Numbered from the stretch's first letter, positions 54,711 through 62,540 are shown. The stretch is DNA of 64,000 bases from CASFRF01 sp031549345 (GCA_031549345.1 JAVBPY010000003.1:310001-374000), one strand, 5' to 3'. Notes: generated by a model from the sequence alone, not told the origin. Made by a program: numbers and translations.

Positions 54711-55771
54711 GGCATCCTCTTGTTCTGGAGGAACGCGGGCCATTCTTTCGATGGGTCGATCTTCACCCAGGCCACACCGGGAATCCCGGTCTTCACTATT
54801 TCCACATATTTTTTCAGCAGCGCCGGGTCGATGCGCGCCTTGACGCGGAACATCAGCTTCTGGCGCTCGCTCTGTGTTTCAACCGTTTTGGGGGTGAATT
54901 GCGCGACGCTGGCGACGTAGGAAACGTGCGCCGGGATGAGCACATCCGGCAGCGCATCGATTTCCAGCCGGACTTCCGCACCGATGGAAACCTTGCCGGC
55001 GACCTCTTCCGGAACGAAAAAGGTCATGTACACGTCGGTCAAATCCACCAGATTGAGCACTCGTCCGCCGGCGGAGAGGACCTCTCCGGGCTGAGCGATC
55101 CGGTATTGGATCCGCCCTTCGCGGGGGGCCGTCAGCAAACTGTCGTCGATATCGGCCTGAATCCGAACGATGTCGGCGGCGGCGGCGCGAATGGCGGCGT
55201 TCGCTTTGATGGATTCCGCGCGGGCCACGGCAATCGCCGCCTCGGCCTGCTTCTGTTGGGCTTGCGCGGCGGCAACTTCGGCCTTCGCGCTCAGGAAAGA
55301 GGTTTCCGAGTCCTCGAGCTGTTGCTTGGAGGTGGCGTCCACTTCGCTCAGATTCTTGTAGCGGAGATAGCGCTTCTGGGCGCCGTCAAGCTGGCTTTGT
55401 TTTTGCAGAACCACGGCCCTGGCGGCTTCGTTTTCGCTGATGGAAACATCGATCTGGGCCTTGGCGCTCTCCGCCGCTGCGATCTCCTTGGCGTGCTCGG
55501 CCTTGGCTTGCTCCAGCTCGGCCTCGAGGACGTTGGTCTGCATAATCGCCAGCTTTTGGCCTTGTTTGACGTAATCCCCCTCATTGACCATGATGTCGCC
55601 GATGCGGCCGGCGAGCTTGGCCGCAATGCTTACGTCCGTGGCTTCCAGGCGGCCGTTCCCGGAGGCGAAATGCGCGTTCGCGGCCCGTTGCGCGGCCTGG
55701 TACTGCCCATAGAAATAATACCCGATCCCGGCTACGGCCACAATTCCCAGCAATACAATAATTTTTTTCAT
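54707..55771 (-). CDS. HlyD-family periplasmic adaptor
   Basis: A 354-residue membrane fusion protein from the ATG at 55771 (MKKIIVLLGIVAVAG), with GGAGGGG upstream. One N-terminal anchor helix is followed by a lipoyl/barrel half motif (SIAAKLAGRIGDIMVNEGDYVKQGQKLA), a long coiled coil (about 75-205, rich in Ala, Glu, Gln) and the matching barrel half (LTAPREGRIQYRIAQPGEVLSAGGRV). These adaptors link an inner-membrane exporter to an outer-membrane channel. First gene of the operon. Confidence 0.93.
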   Translation of the reverse strand: MKKIIVLLGIVAVAGIGYYFYGQYQAAQRAANAHFASGNGRLEATDVSIAAKLAGRIGDIMVNEGDYVKQGQKLAIMQTNVLEAELEQAKAEHAKEIAAAESAKAQIDVSISENEAARAVVLQKQSQLDGAQKRYLRYKNLSEVDATSKQQLEDSETSFLSAKAEVAAAQAQQKQAEAAIAVARAESIKANAAIRAAAADIVRIQADIDDSLLTAPREGRIQYRIAQPGEVLSAGGRVLNLVDLTDVYMTFFVPEEVAGKVSIGAEVRLEIDALPDVLIPAHVSYVASVAQFTPKTVETQSERQKLMFRVKARIDPALLKKYVEIVKTGIPGVAWVKIDPSKEWPAFLQNKRMP

Positions 55772-55824
55772 TTCTTCCCCTCCGCTATCTTTAAAAAATA
55801 TAAAAATTCCCATTTGTTTTTCAC

Positions 55825-55853
55825 AATATATTCCAACTTCGTCAATAAAGCAA
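55825..55853 (-). promoter_or_regulatory. Promoter of the exporter operon
   Basis: Minus strand TTGCTT (55848-55853), a 17-base spacer and TATATT (55825-55830). Confidence 0.6.
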
Positions 55854-55874
55854 GAAGGATTCACCATTTTCGCC

Positions 55875-55903
55875 TTGAAGATCTTCGGCTTCAGCGGTAT
55901 GGT
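55875..55903 (+). promoter_or_regulatory. Candidate promoter of the methyltransferase gene
   Basis: TTGAAG (55875-55880), a 17-base spacer and TATGGT (55898-55903), before GGAGGAGG and the ATG at 55927. Confidence 0.5.
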
Positions 55904-55926
55904 ACTTTGGAGGAGGAAGCCGGCCG

Positions 55927-56562
55927 ATGTTCGATCAGAAAAATTATTGGAACCGCGTCGCCGAAACAAAAATTTTCACCACGCCGCTGGCGGCGGAGGC
56001 CTTTGAACGGCACGTCCGCCAAGACGCGGCGATTCTCGACGTCGGCTGCGGTTACGGCCGTATTCTCGACGAGCTAAACCGCCGCGGCTACGAAAAACTC
56101 CGGGGCGTCGACTTCTCCGAGCAGCTCATTGCCCGGGGAAAAAAACTTTTCCCGCAACTTTCCTTCGATGTCCAAAAGAGCAATACGCTGGATTTTCCCG
56201 ATGGATCGTTTGACGCGGTACTGCTCTGTGCAGTGCTGACTTGCATCGCCGACGACCGGGGGCAAGCCTTCCTGCGCGACGAAATCCGCCGGGTCCTGCG
56301 CCCCGGCGGAATACTGTACGTCAACGATTTTTTGCTGAACAACGACGACCGCAACCGCGAACGTTACGCGGCCGCACTGGCCAAACACAAAACCTACGGT
56401 GTCTTCGAACTCCCGGAGGGAGCGATTCTCCGGCACCACGATCCCGGCCATATGAAGAATTTTCTGAAGCCTTTCCGTGAAATTGAATTCCGCGAAGTCG
56501 CCTACAGCACCATGAACGGCCACACCTCCAACGGTTTCTACTTCTTTGGGAAAAAAGAATAA
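55927..56562 (+). CDS. Class I SAM-dependent methyltransferase
   Basis: A 211-residue protein with the SAM-binding motif AILDVGCGYGRILDEL (residues about 36-51), an acidic strand-2 end (GVDFSEQLIARG), SNTLDFPDGSFDAVLLCAVLTC and VLRPGGILYVNDFLLN. This is the UbiE/Methyltransf_11 type; the substrate is not evident. GGAGGAGGAAG gives a strong ribosome-binding site. The next gene is convergent. Confidence 0.88.
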   Translation: MFDQKNYWNRVAETKIFTTPLAAEAFERHVRQDAAILDVGCGYGRILDELNRRGYEKLRGVDFSEQLIARGKKLFPQLSFDVQKSNTLDFPDGSFDAVLLCAVLTCIADDRGQAFLRDEIRRVLRPGGILYVNDFLLNNDDRNRERYAAALAKHKTYGVFELPEGAILRHHDPGHMKNFLKPFREIEFREVAYSTMNGHTSNGFYFFGKKE

Positions 56563-56579
56563 AAAGCGCGCCTAAAACC

Positions 56580-57176
56580 TCATGAGAGCAGAGCTTTGCA
56601 CTCGGCGGGAATGTCTTCCTTTTTCTCGATTCTGCGGATGACCTTGCAGGGAACGCCCACAGCCAGGGAATTCGGGGGGATGTCTTTGGTGACCACGCTC
56701 CCCGCGCCGATGACGCTGCCGGAGCCGATCTTGACGCCCGGCAGGATGATCGCGCCGGTGCAAATCCAGACGTTGTCGCCGATACTAACCGGGTGCGTGT
56801 ATTCGTAGCCCGCCGCCCGTTCTTCCACGTCCATGGAATGCTCTTCGGTTACAATGCAGACGTTCGGCGCGATGAATACGTTGTCGCCGATGGTGATTTT
56901 CCCGCTGTCCATAAGCTTGCAATTGACGTTGAGAAAGAAATTTTTGCCGACGGTCGTGTTGGTTCCATAGGTGCAGAACAAGGGCTGTTCCACGCAGAAG
57001 CCGTCGCCGACTTTGCCGAGAATGCTGCGGATGGCAAGTTGCCGGGCTTCGCGGTCGAGCGGATGGATGTGGTTGTATTCGTAGAGTTTCCGTTGGGTGA
57101 TTTCGCGCTCGGCGACCAGTTCGGCGTCGTTGGGCCAGTACAACAATCCCGCGTGTGATTTTTCTTTTTCCGTCAT
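56580..57176 (-). CDS. Maltose/galactoside O-acetyltransferase-type hexapeptide protein
   Basis: A 198-residue acetyltransferase of the Maa/LacA/NodL family. It has the N-terminal Mac domain (YWPNDAELVAEREITQRKLYEYNHI), then the left-handed beta-helix with the catalytic His in CIVTEEHSMD, and the C-terminal IGAGSVVTKDIPPNSLAVGVPCKVIRRI. It acetylates sugars with acetyl-CoA. The ATG at 57176 has GGAGGAG upstream. It is divergent from the rtcB2-prfH unit and has its own promoter at 57234-57262. Confidence 0.9.
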   Translation of the reverse strand: MTEKEKSHAGLLYWPNDAELVAEREITQRKLYEYNHIHPLDREARQLAIRSILGKVGDGFCVEQPLFCTYGTNTTVGKNFFLNVNCKLMDSGKITIGDNVFIAPNVCIVTEEHSMDVEERAAGYEYTHPVSIGDNVWICTGAIILPGVKIGSGSVIGAGSVVTKDIPPNSLAVGVPCKVIRRIEKKEDIPAECKALLS

Positions 57177-57233
57177 GGCGAGTACTCCTCCGGAAGGGGT
57201 TTTCTGTGGTTTTGCGAAAATACGTGTTCGCGG

Positions 57234-57262
57234 AATATAGCCTCGGTTCCTGCGGGATGCAA
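57234..57262 (-). promoter_or_regulatory. Promoter of the acetyltransferase gene
   Basis: Minus strand TTGCAT (57257-57262), a 17-base spacer and TATATT (57234-57239). It lies back to back with the rtcB2 promoter, 13 bases apart. Confidence 0.65.
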
Positions 57263-57275
57263 GCGGAAACGCTAT

Positions 57276-57304
57276 TTGACAAGCGCGCTTTGTACGTGTA
57301 TAGT
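57276..57304 (+). promoter_or_regulatory. Near-consensus promoter of the rtcB2-prfH unit
   Basis: TTGACA (57276-57281), a 17-base spacer and TATAGT (57299-57304). This is the strongest promoter match in the window. It starts the transcript about 27 bases ahead of the 14-codon ORF at 57339. Confidence 0.85.
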
Positions 57305-57338
57305 ATATGCAATATCAATATCCAAAGGAGGCCGCGCT

Positions 57339-57383
57339 ATGATTAAAATTACTTACATCGAAGGATTTGCCCGACTGGGCTGA
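57339..57383 (+). CDS. 14-codon leader ORF upstream of rtcB2
   Basis: ATG at 57339 preceded by AAAGGAGG at ideal spacing, encoding MIKITYIEGFARLG and then TGA (57381-57383). The frame continues open past the TGA into rtcB2 without another stop, so read-through would give an N-terminally extended ligase. The last codons form a small hairpin (GCCC-GACT-GGGC). A peptide this short has no assigned function. The strong initiation signals suggest it is translated and may regulate the operon; this is inference. Confidence 0.5.
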   Translation: MIKITYIEGFARLG

Positions 57384-57387
57384 GCCG

Positions 57388-57430
57388 GCACGCCTCTTTC
57401 CGCCTTTCTTCCCCCTGTATTCTCTCCGGG
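57388..57430 (+). promoter_or_regulatory. Pyrimidine-rich, G-poor leader segment (possible rut site)
   Basis: Directly after the leader ORF stop lies about 40 bases of almost only C and T with few G (from GCACGCCTCTTTCC to TTCTCTCC). Such C-rich unstructured RNA is what Rho loads on. It would be exposed when ribosomes leave at the TGA. The function is inferred. Confidence 0.3.
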
Positions 57431-57494
57431 AACGAATGCGCTTCGCGTGTTCGGTCCGACATACTGTATTTATGTTTATTCGGAGAATTTTATT

Positions 57495-58580
57495 TTGGAA
57501 TCATTGAAATTTTATCACTCCGCCGCCACCTGGATGGAAGGGAAGGCGGAGGAACAGTTGAAACAAACCGCCGCTCTTCCCGGAATGCGGAAGACGGTGG
57601 GGATGCCCGATCTTCATCCGGGGTTGTCCACCCCGGTCGGAGCGGTGTTCGGTACGGAAGGGATTATTTATCCTGAGTTGATCGGCGGCGATGTCGGCTG
57701 CGGGATGATGCTTTTGCGCACCTCCATTGCCCTCCCGAAGTTCAATGCCGGCCGCATGGAGCGCCGGCTTCTGGAACTGGGACTGCCGTGCCCGGATGTT
57801 GAATTTCCCGTTGGCTGGCCCGATTGCCTGCATCGGGATCTCGGAACGATCGGGGGCGGGAACCACTTCGTCGAACTCCAGGAGCTCGTTGAGCTCGGGG
57901 AAACGACACTCGATGTCGATCGGAAGTCGCTCTTTTTGTTGGTTCATTCCGGCAGCCGCGGACATGGGCAGGCGCTCGGGGAGCGCACCCCGCACGGCGG
58001 ACTCGATCCTCTTTCCGACGCCGGGAAAGAGTATCTTGCATGGCACAATCGCCTGCTCGAGTGGGCGGCATTGAACCGCCGCCTCGCCGGAGAAGGATTT
58101 CTGCGTTTGTCCGGGGAGGCGGGGACGGTGGTTTGCGACAATTGTCATAATTTGCTGGCCCCCGATCCGGAACGCCCGGGGCACTGGATTCACCGCAAAG
58201 GCGCCGCCTCCACCGACGGCGGAACGCCTTTTGTGATCGCGGGATCGCGGGGCACGTTGAGTTATCTTGTCGAACCGCTCGGAGAACAGCGGGAGAATCT
58301 CTGGTCCGCCGCCCATGGGGCGGGACGCAAGTGGAACCGTCATTCCGCCAGGACCAGGCTGGAGAAACGTTTTTCCGCGGAAAATCTTCGCCGTACCAAG
58401 TTGGGAGGGCTTGTTGTCTGCAACGACAAAGAGCTCCTTTACGAAGAAGCTCCCGAAGCCTACAAGAACATCGATACGGTCGTCGGCGATCTGGTGAACG
58501 CCGGAATCATCCGGGTGATTGGAGTGTTGAAGCCACGGCTCACCTACAAAACCCCCACGGAAGAAAGGAGGAAACGATGA
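57495..58580 (+). CDS. rtcB2: RtcB2-type RNA ligase
   Basis: A 361-residue RtcB-fold ligase, started at the TTG at 57495 (nine bases after GGAG); the frame extends to a GTG at 57447. Catalytic residues are present: Asp66 and Cys69 (GGDVGCGM), Asn123-His124 (GGGNHFVE), His151 (VHSGSRGHG), His218 (CDNCHN) and the guanylylated His274 (AAHGAGRK). RtcB joins 2',3'-cyclic phosphate or 3'-phosphate ends to 5'-OH using GTP and Mn. The short form next to prfH is known to reseal 16S rRNA cut at the decoding centre by ribotoxins. The ATGA overlap with prfH fixes the operon. Confidence 0.9.
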   Translation: MESLKFYHSAATWMEGKAEEQLKQTAALPGMRKTVGMPDLHPGLSTPVGAVFGTEGIIYPELIGGDVGCGMMLLRTSIALPKFNAGRMERRLLELGLPCPDVEFPVGWPDCLHRDLGTIGGGNHFVELQELVELGETTLDVDRKSLFLLVHSGSRGHGQALGERTPHGGLDPLSDAGKEYLAWHNRLLEWAALNRRLAGEGFLRLSGEAGTVVCDNCHNLLAPDPERPGHWIHRKGAASTDGGTPFVIAGSRGTLSYLVEPLGEQRENLWSAAHGAGRKWNRHSARTRLEKRFSAENLRRTKLGGLVVCNDKELLYEEAPEAYKNIDTVVGDLVNAGIIRVIGVLKPRLTYKTPTEERRKR

Positions 58581-59212
58581 GCGACAAGCGTTATTTTCTT
58601 GAAGTTACTTCGGGAGAAGGGCCCAGGGAGTGTCAGTTCCTCGCATCTTGCGTGGCCCGGATCCTCGTGCGGGAACTCGCGGAGGAGGGGATTCAGCTCC
58701 TCCCGCTCCTGATCCATGGGGATTGGGAGAAGGAGTCGATCCGCTCCATCCTCTTTGAATTGTCGGGAGAGGGGATCGAGGCGGCGACCGCGTCCATTTC
58801 CGGGACGGTCCAATGGATCGGTTCCAGTCCGTTCCGGTTGCACCACAAGCGGCGGAACTGGTTCGTCGGAGTTCGCCGTTTCCAGGCCGATTTGGATTTG
58901 GTTTTCCGCATGGAGGATGTCGAGTTTTCCGTCTGCCGTTCCGGCGGGCCGGGCGGGCAGCATGTCAATACTTCCGACAGTTGCGTCCAGGCTTTGCACC
59001 GGCCTACCGGAATCCGGGTTGAGGCGTCGGAGGAACGGTCCCAACACCGGAACCGCCGCCTTGCCGTCGCCCGGCTCGCAGCGAAACTTGCAACGGAGAA
59101 CCTGGCTTCTTCCGCCCGGCTCGACGCGGCGTTGTGGCGCAGCCATCACGAACTCGAACGGGGGAACCCCATTCGGGTGATTCGTGGCGAAGAAATCCGC
59201 AACTTCGATTGA
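58577..59212 (+). CDS. prfH: Peptide chain release factor homolog PrfH
   Basis: A 211-residue class I release-factor-like protein, started at 58577 (MSDKRYFLEV) with GAAAGGAGG upstream and a 4-base overlap with rtcB2. The peptidyl hydrolysis motif GGQ is at 126-128 (RSGGPGGQHVNTSDS). The N-terminal domain I of RF1/RF2 is absent. Upstream of GGQ is SSPFRLHHKRRNWFVGV: an SPF tripeptide at 84-86 followed by the PrfH-type basic stretch. Known PrfH proteins free nascent peptides from ribosomes with cleaved 16S rRNA so that RtcB2 can repair the subunit. Confidence 0.93.
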   Translation: MSDKRYFLEVTSGEGPRECQFLASCVARILVRELAEEGIQLLPLLIHGDWEKESIRSILFELSGEGIEAATASISGTVQWIGSSPFRLHHKRRNWFVGVRRFQADLDLVFRMEDVEFSVCRSGGPGGQHVNTSDSCVQALHRPTGIRVEASEERSQHRNRRLAVARLAAKLATENLASSARLDAALWRSHHELERGNPIRVIRGEEIRNFD

Positions 59213-59264
59213 TTTGCGGAAGAATACGCCATCACCACAATCCGATGCCGCAACAACGAAGGGC

Positions 59265-59290
59265 GCCTGCCGCGAAAATTCGCTTCAGGC
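59265..59290. terminator. Hairpin between convergent prfH and rtcB
   Basis: GCCTG and CAGGC flank an inner GCGAA-AA-TTCGC hairpin. There is no T tract. It may end transcription weakly or in a Rho-assisted way. Confidence 0.35.
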
Positions 59291-59356
59291 ACCTTCGGGC
59301 GGCTTATACCAATTCGCTTTCAAACATAGATGACATTCTGGAGGGGTGCCATACCT

Positions 59357-60511
59357 TCACCTTCCTTTGATGTTGTAGAATGGGCGGATGAGGTCATTGA
59401 CCTCGACCGCCGGTTCGACGCAGCCGAGGATGAGATCTTTGCTTTTATACGCGCCGGCCGCCTCGTCGATGGCGTAATCCAACGAAGTGGTGAAGACCAG
59501 GCGGTCCGCCATCTCCTTTTTGACCGCCTCGATGTCAAGCAAATTCTTTGCTTCAGAACGGCTCAGGATGCGCCCGGCTCCGTGCGGGGCGCTGAAATTC
59601 CATTCTTCGTTGCCCCGTCCGGTGCACAATGCGATGCCGTCGCGCATATTGAACGGCAAAAGCAATTTCTCCCCGGCTCGCGCCCGGATCGCGCCTTTGC
59701 GGACGATTCCTTCCGCCATGTCGATGTAGTTGTGCATGGTGCTCACCGTTTCCAGCGGCTTGCGGGCGAAGAATCCGTCGGAGATCGTCTGGAGGATCAT
59801 CGCGTGATTGATCCGGCTGAAGCGCTGGCATGCTTTGACCGTCAGGAGATAGCGTTCGAAATAAGTGGTGGAGCGATCCAGGTATTTCAGGTCCTTCTCG
59901 CAGCGGTCATCGCAGGTTTCCACCGCTTTACGCTGGTAGATGTTGCAGACGACCAGCCCGAAATTGCGCGAACCGCTGTGTACGGTCAGCCAGATTTCCC
60001 CGGCCGAATCGCGGCCGGCTTCGATAAAGTGATTGCCGCTGCCGACCGATTTAAGTTGGTTCAGCAACGGAACCTTCGGCTCGGTGCCGTCTTCGGCGAT
60101 TATGGCTTCGGCTTCGGCAAAAAGGGCGTAATCATCCTTGGAGATGTGTTTTGCTTCCAGCTTGCGGTCGCGCTCCGGCAGATAGCCGCCGGCTCCGAGC
60201 GGAATGTTGGCGCGGATAAAGCGGTCCAGCTCCGCCGGGTCGCAGTCAACGCTTCCGAGCCGGACGGAGGTTACGGCGCAGCCGATGTCCACGCCGAGCA
60301 GGTTCGGGCAGAGGCGGGGATCGGCGCTGTTCAACTTTTGGGTGAAGCCGACCACGCAGCCTTTACCCTGATGGCAGTCGGGCATGACGGCGACAGCGGT
60401 ATTTTCGCTGAGCCGGGCATTGATGATGGCATAGAGTTGGCGCATCGCTTCGGAATCGACGGCGTCGATCATAATTCGGCAGCAGGTATAGCGGCCTTGC
60501 AGATTCAACAT
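59357..60511 (-). CDS. rtcB: RtcB-family RNA ligase (second, distinct copy)
   Basis: A 384-residue RtcB homolog from the ATG at 60511 (MLNLQGRYTCCRIM), with an AAGGA site. Catalytic residues are Asp75 and Cys78 (GVDIGCAV), Asn160-His161 (GSGNHFIE), His178 (VHSGSRNFG), His260 (HNYID) and His310 (SAPHGAGR). The sequence is clearly different from the RtcB2 copy and starts with a C-rich N-terminus. RtcB joins RNA ends in tRNA or rRNA repair. It has its own promoter at 60662-60690 and a leader of about 145 bases. No RtcA or RtcR gene is nearby. Confidence 0.9.
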   Translation of the reverse strand: MLNLQGRYTCCRIMIDAVDSEAMRQLYAIINARLSENTAVAVMPDCHQGKGCVVGFTQKLNSADPRLCPNLLGVDIGCAVTSVRLGSVDCDPAELDRFIRANIPLGAGGYLPERDRKLEAKHISKDDYALFAEAEAIIAEDGTEPKVPLLNQLKSVGSGNHFIEAGRDSAGEIWLTVHSGSRNFGLVVCNIYQRKAVETCDDRCEKDLKYLDRSTTYFERYLLTVKACQRFSRINHAMILQTISDGFFARKPLETVSTMHNYIDMAEGIVRKGAIRARAGEKLLLPFNMRDGIALCTGRGNEEWNFSAPHGAGRILSRSEAKNLLDIEAVKKEMADRLVFTTSLDYAIDEAAGAYKSKDLILGCVEPAVEVNDLIRPFYNIKGR

Positions 60512-60661
60512 AATAAATCCTTGGGATAAAAAGTCCGATTTAAACAACGACAAAGTCTATCATTCCGGGTTGTGAACATCACGCCGGAACGTTGCTTTGT
60601 ATCAGATTTTAATGCCCGCAGCCATAGTATGTTGTCCTTGGTTTAAGAATGGATGGCGCAT

Positions 60662-60690
60662 AGTATACAACATCGCGGGGCATGATGCAA
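60662..60690 (-). promoter_or_regulatory. Promoter of the second rtcB
   Basis: Minus strand TTGCAT (60685-60690), a 17-base spacer and TATACT (60662-60667). It is divergent from the next promoter. Confidence 0.65.
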
Positions 60691-60707
60691 GCGGTGAATG
60701 AAAAATA

Positions 60708-60735
60708 TTGCATCATTCGACTTCTGGATTATATT
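60708..60735 (+). promoter_or_regulatory. Promoter of the glycosylase-like gene
   Basis: TTGCAT (60708-60713), a 16-base spacer and TATATT (60730-60735), 38 bases before the ATG. Confidence 0.65.
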
Positions 60736-60772
60736 ATCCTGAAGGCAAAGAGCGAAAGGGGATTCGACGGAA

Positions 60773-61207
60773 ATGCGCCTGTGGTCGCTGCATCCGAAAT
60801 ATCTTGACGCAAAGGGGCTGGTCGCGCTCTGGCGGGAAGCGTTGCTGGCGAAGCGTGTGTTGGAGGGCAAGACAAGCGGGTACCGGAACCATCCGCAGCT
60901 CCGGCGTTTCCGGAATGCCGCCGATCCCCTTGCGGCGATGGATTTTTATTTGTCGGAAGTTTTTTTCGAAGCGGAAAAGCGGGGGTATTCGTTTGCCCGG
61001 GATAAAGTCGGTTGGAACTTTGGATTTGTTGAAATTCCAGTTCATACCGGACAAATTGAATACGAACGGCTGCATCTTTTGCGGAAGTTGGCGCGGCGCG
61101 ATCCGGCGGCATGCGCCCGTTTTGCGACCGCGTGTGAAATTGCCCTCCATCCGATTTTTATACAGGTGGCAGGCGGTATCGAAGCATGGGAAAAGCCCCA
61201 TGCATGA
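60773..61207 (+). CDS. Pyrimidine dimer DNA glycosylase/endonuclease V-family protein
   Basis: A 144-residue protein starting MRLWSLHPKYLDAKGLVALWREALLAKRVL, with YRNHPQLRRF and EKRGYSFARDKVGWNF. This pattern is that of the bacterial Pyr_excise family (PF03013), distantly related to T4 endonuclease V. T4 endonuclease V cuts DNA at cyclobutane dimers through an N-terminal Thr2. Here residue 2 is Arg, so the catalytic mechanism may differ or activity may be lost. The gene stands alone after rtcB and has its own promoter. Confidence 0.7.
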   Translation: MRLWSLHPKYLDAKGLVALWREALLAKRVLEGKTSGYRNHPQLRRFRNAADPLAAMDFYLSEVFFEAEKRGYSFARDKVGWNFGFVEIPVHTGQIEYERLHLLRKLARRDPAACARFATACEIALHPIFIQVAGGIEAWEKPHA

Positions 61208-61241
61208 CGCATTGTTTTGAGTTCAACAAGGGAGATGCCGA

Positions 61242-61628
61242 ATGAATTTTAGAGTGTTTCTTGTGCTCGCCGTGCTGTTGCTCGCCGGTTGCCAAGGCGG
61301 ACAATGGCGGGAGTACCGGATCTTTTGCGGACAAGCCATGGAGAATGGCGCGAGAGAAGTTTCGCCGCAGGAGTGGGAGCGTTTCTGCGATGAAGTGGTT
61401 GCGCCGGAGTTTCCGGATGGTTTTACTGTTTGCGACGCCTCCGGGCGCTGGCTTCAGGAAGGGAAAATTCCGGTTCGTGAGAAAACGAAGATTCTCTTGA
61501 TTCTTGCGCCCGGCGACAACCGGACCCGGGAAGCAATCGACCGTATCGCGGCGCGCTATCGCGAACGCTTCCGGCAGGAGTCGGTTCTGATTGTACGGCA
61601 AGACGCGGATGTTGCATTCAATTTTTAG
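61242..61628 (+). CDS. Small lipoprotein, DUF3574-like
   Basis: A 128-residue lipoprotein with lipobox LLAGC. The mature part (EYRIFCGQAMENGAREVSPQEWERFCDEVVAPEFPDGFTVCDASGRWLQEGKIPVREKTKILLIL) follows the DUF3574 pattern of periplasmic proteins with no known function. GGGAGATG precedes the ATG at 61242. It may be co-transcribed with the glycosylase-like gene 34 bases upstream. Confidence 0.65.
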   Translation: MNFRVFLVLAVLLLAGCQGGQWREYRIFCGQAMENGAREVSPQEWERFCDEVVAPEFPDGFTVCDASGRWLQEGKIPVREKTKILLILAPGDNRTREAIDRIAARYRERFRQESVLIVRQDADVAFNF

Positions 61629-61637
61629 CGGCGCCTT

Positions 61638-62504
61638 TTAAACGCTCACTTTATTCCATGTGATTTGGGGCGCCCGCGCCAAACGCTCCATGACGAGTTG
61701 CGGGTCGGCGATAAAGATCGTGTTGCTTTCTTCATTGCCCTCCGCAGGGGTCAGTGTTCGCGAAAACGGCTCGTAAAGATAAGGCAGGTAACCATATTCG
61801 TCGCAAAGCTGCTTTACCGCGGAAAATTGATTGTTTTCGCAGATGATCGCCAGGATCCGCGAAGAGGCCAGAAGTTCTCTCCCGCCTTTCAGAACTTGTT
61901 CTTCCACTCCCTCGGTGTCGATCTTCAGGAGCACTTTTCCATCGGCCGGCACGATTGCGTCCAGTGTTTGAATTTCAACCATGGAAATTGCGCCGGAGTA
62001 GTCCTCGCTATCGTCAAGAATGCGGTTGCATGTGTCCTGGTCGGCGGTAAAGCGAAGTGTTCCTGCTTGTTCCGCCAAGCCCAAATTCAGGCAAACGGTC
62101 CGCTCCGTATTATCGTTCAGTCCGATGTTTTTCTTGAGCATCGAAAAGGTAAGCGGAATGGGTTCCACGGCGATTACGCGCGCTTTTCGTGTGCCCGCCA
62201 GAATGCTGTAACTGCCGACGTTGGCGCCCACATCGACAAAGCAGTCCTCCTGCTCCAGGGAATGAAGAAGGAATGCCATCTGGGGAAATTCATGGAGTCC
62301 GCAATAAATGTTTCCCGTAATTCCCGTCAAGGATTTTTTTGCAATGAAACAGCTGCCTTCAATCCATGGCACGACAAAAAAGAATTTGCGACAAAGACTC
62401 GAGATCATCTGCCAATGCAAAAATCGGAACAGCGCGGATAATTTGTGCCCTTTGTTCATAGGATGCTTAAGAATGAACGACAATACTCGTCGAAGTGTGC
62501 ACAT
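61638..62504 (-). CDS. FkbM-family methyltransferase
   Basis: A 288-residue SAM-dependent methyltransferase. The SAM site reads CFVDVGANVGSYSILAG, then VIAVEPIPLTFSMLKKNIGLN and the FkbM-type end VLLKIDTEGVEEQVLKGGRELL. FkbM enzymes methylate hydroxyl groups of polysaccharides or polyketides. Start at 62504 follows a strong AAGGAGGGGG site. The N-terminal 70 residues are basic and hydrophobic, without signal peptide. Confidence 0.85.
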   Translation of the reverse strand: MCTLRRVLSFILKHPMNKGHKLSALFRFLHWQMISSLCRKFFFVVPWIEGSCFIAKKSLTGITGNIYCGLHEFPQMAFLLHSLEQEDCFVDVGANVGSYSILAGTRKARVIAVEPIPLTFSMLKKNIGLNDNTERTVCLNLGLAEQAGTLRFTADQDTCNRILDDSEDYSGAISMVEIQTLDAIVPADGKVLLKIDTEGVEEQVLKGGRELLASSRILAIICENNQFSAVKQLCDEYGYLPYLYEPFSRTLTPAEGNEESNTIFIADPQLVMERLARAPQITWNKVSV

Positions 62505-62540
62505 GGATCCCCCCTCCTTATTTTACCATAACAAGTGTAA

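Noticed and set aside
57369..57390. A prfB-like programmed +1 frameshift at the leader TGA
   Set aside because: The RF2 signal CTT-TGA with an upstream SD-like element is absent (CTG-GGC-TGA here), and the downstream frame is already frame 0.
57339..58580. Selenocysteine read-through at the TGA before rtcB2
   Set aside because: RtcB2 proteins do not need the extra N-terminus, no selenocysteine is known in the family, and no convincing SECIS hairpin is visible right after the TGA.
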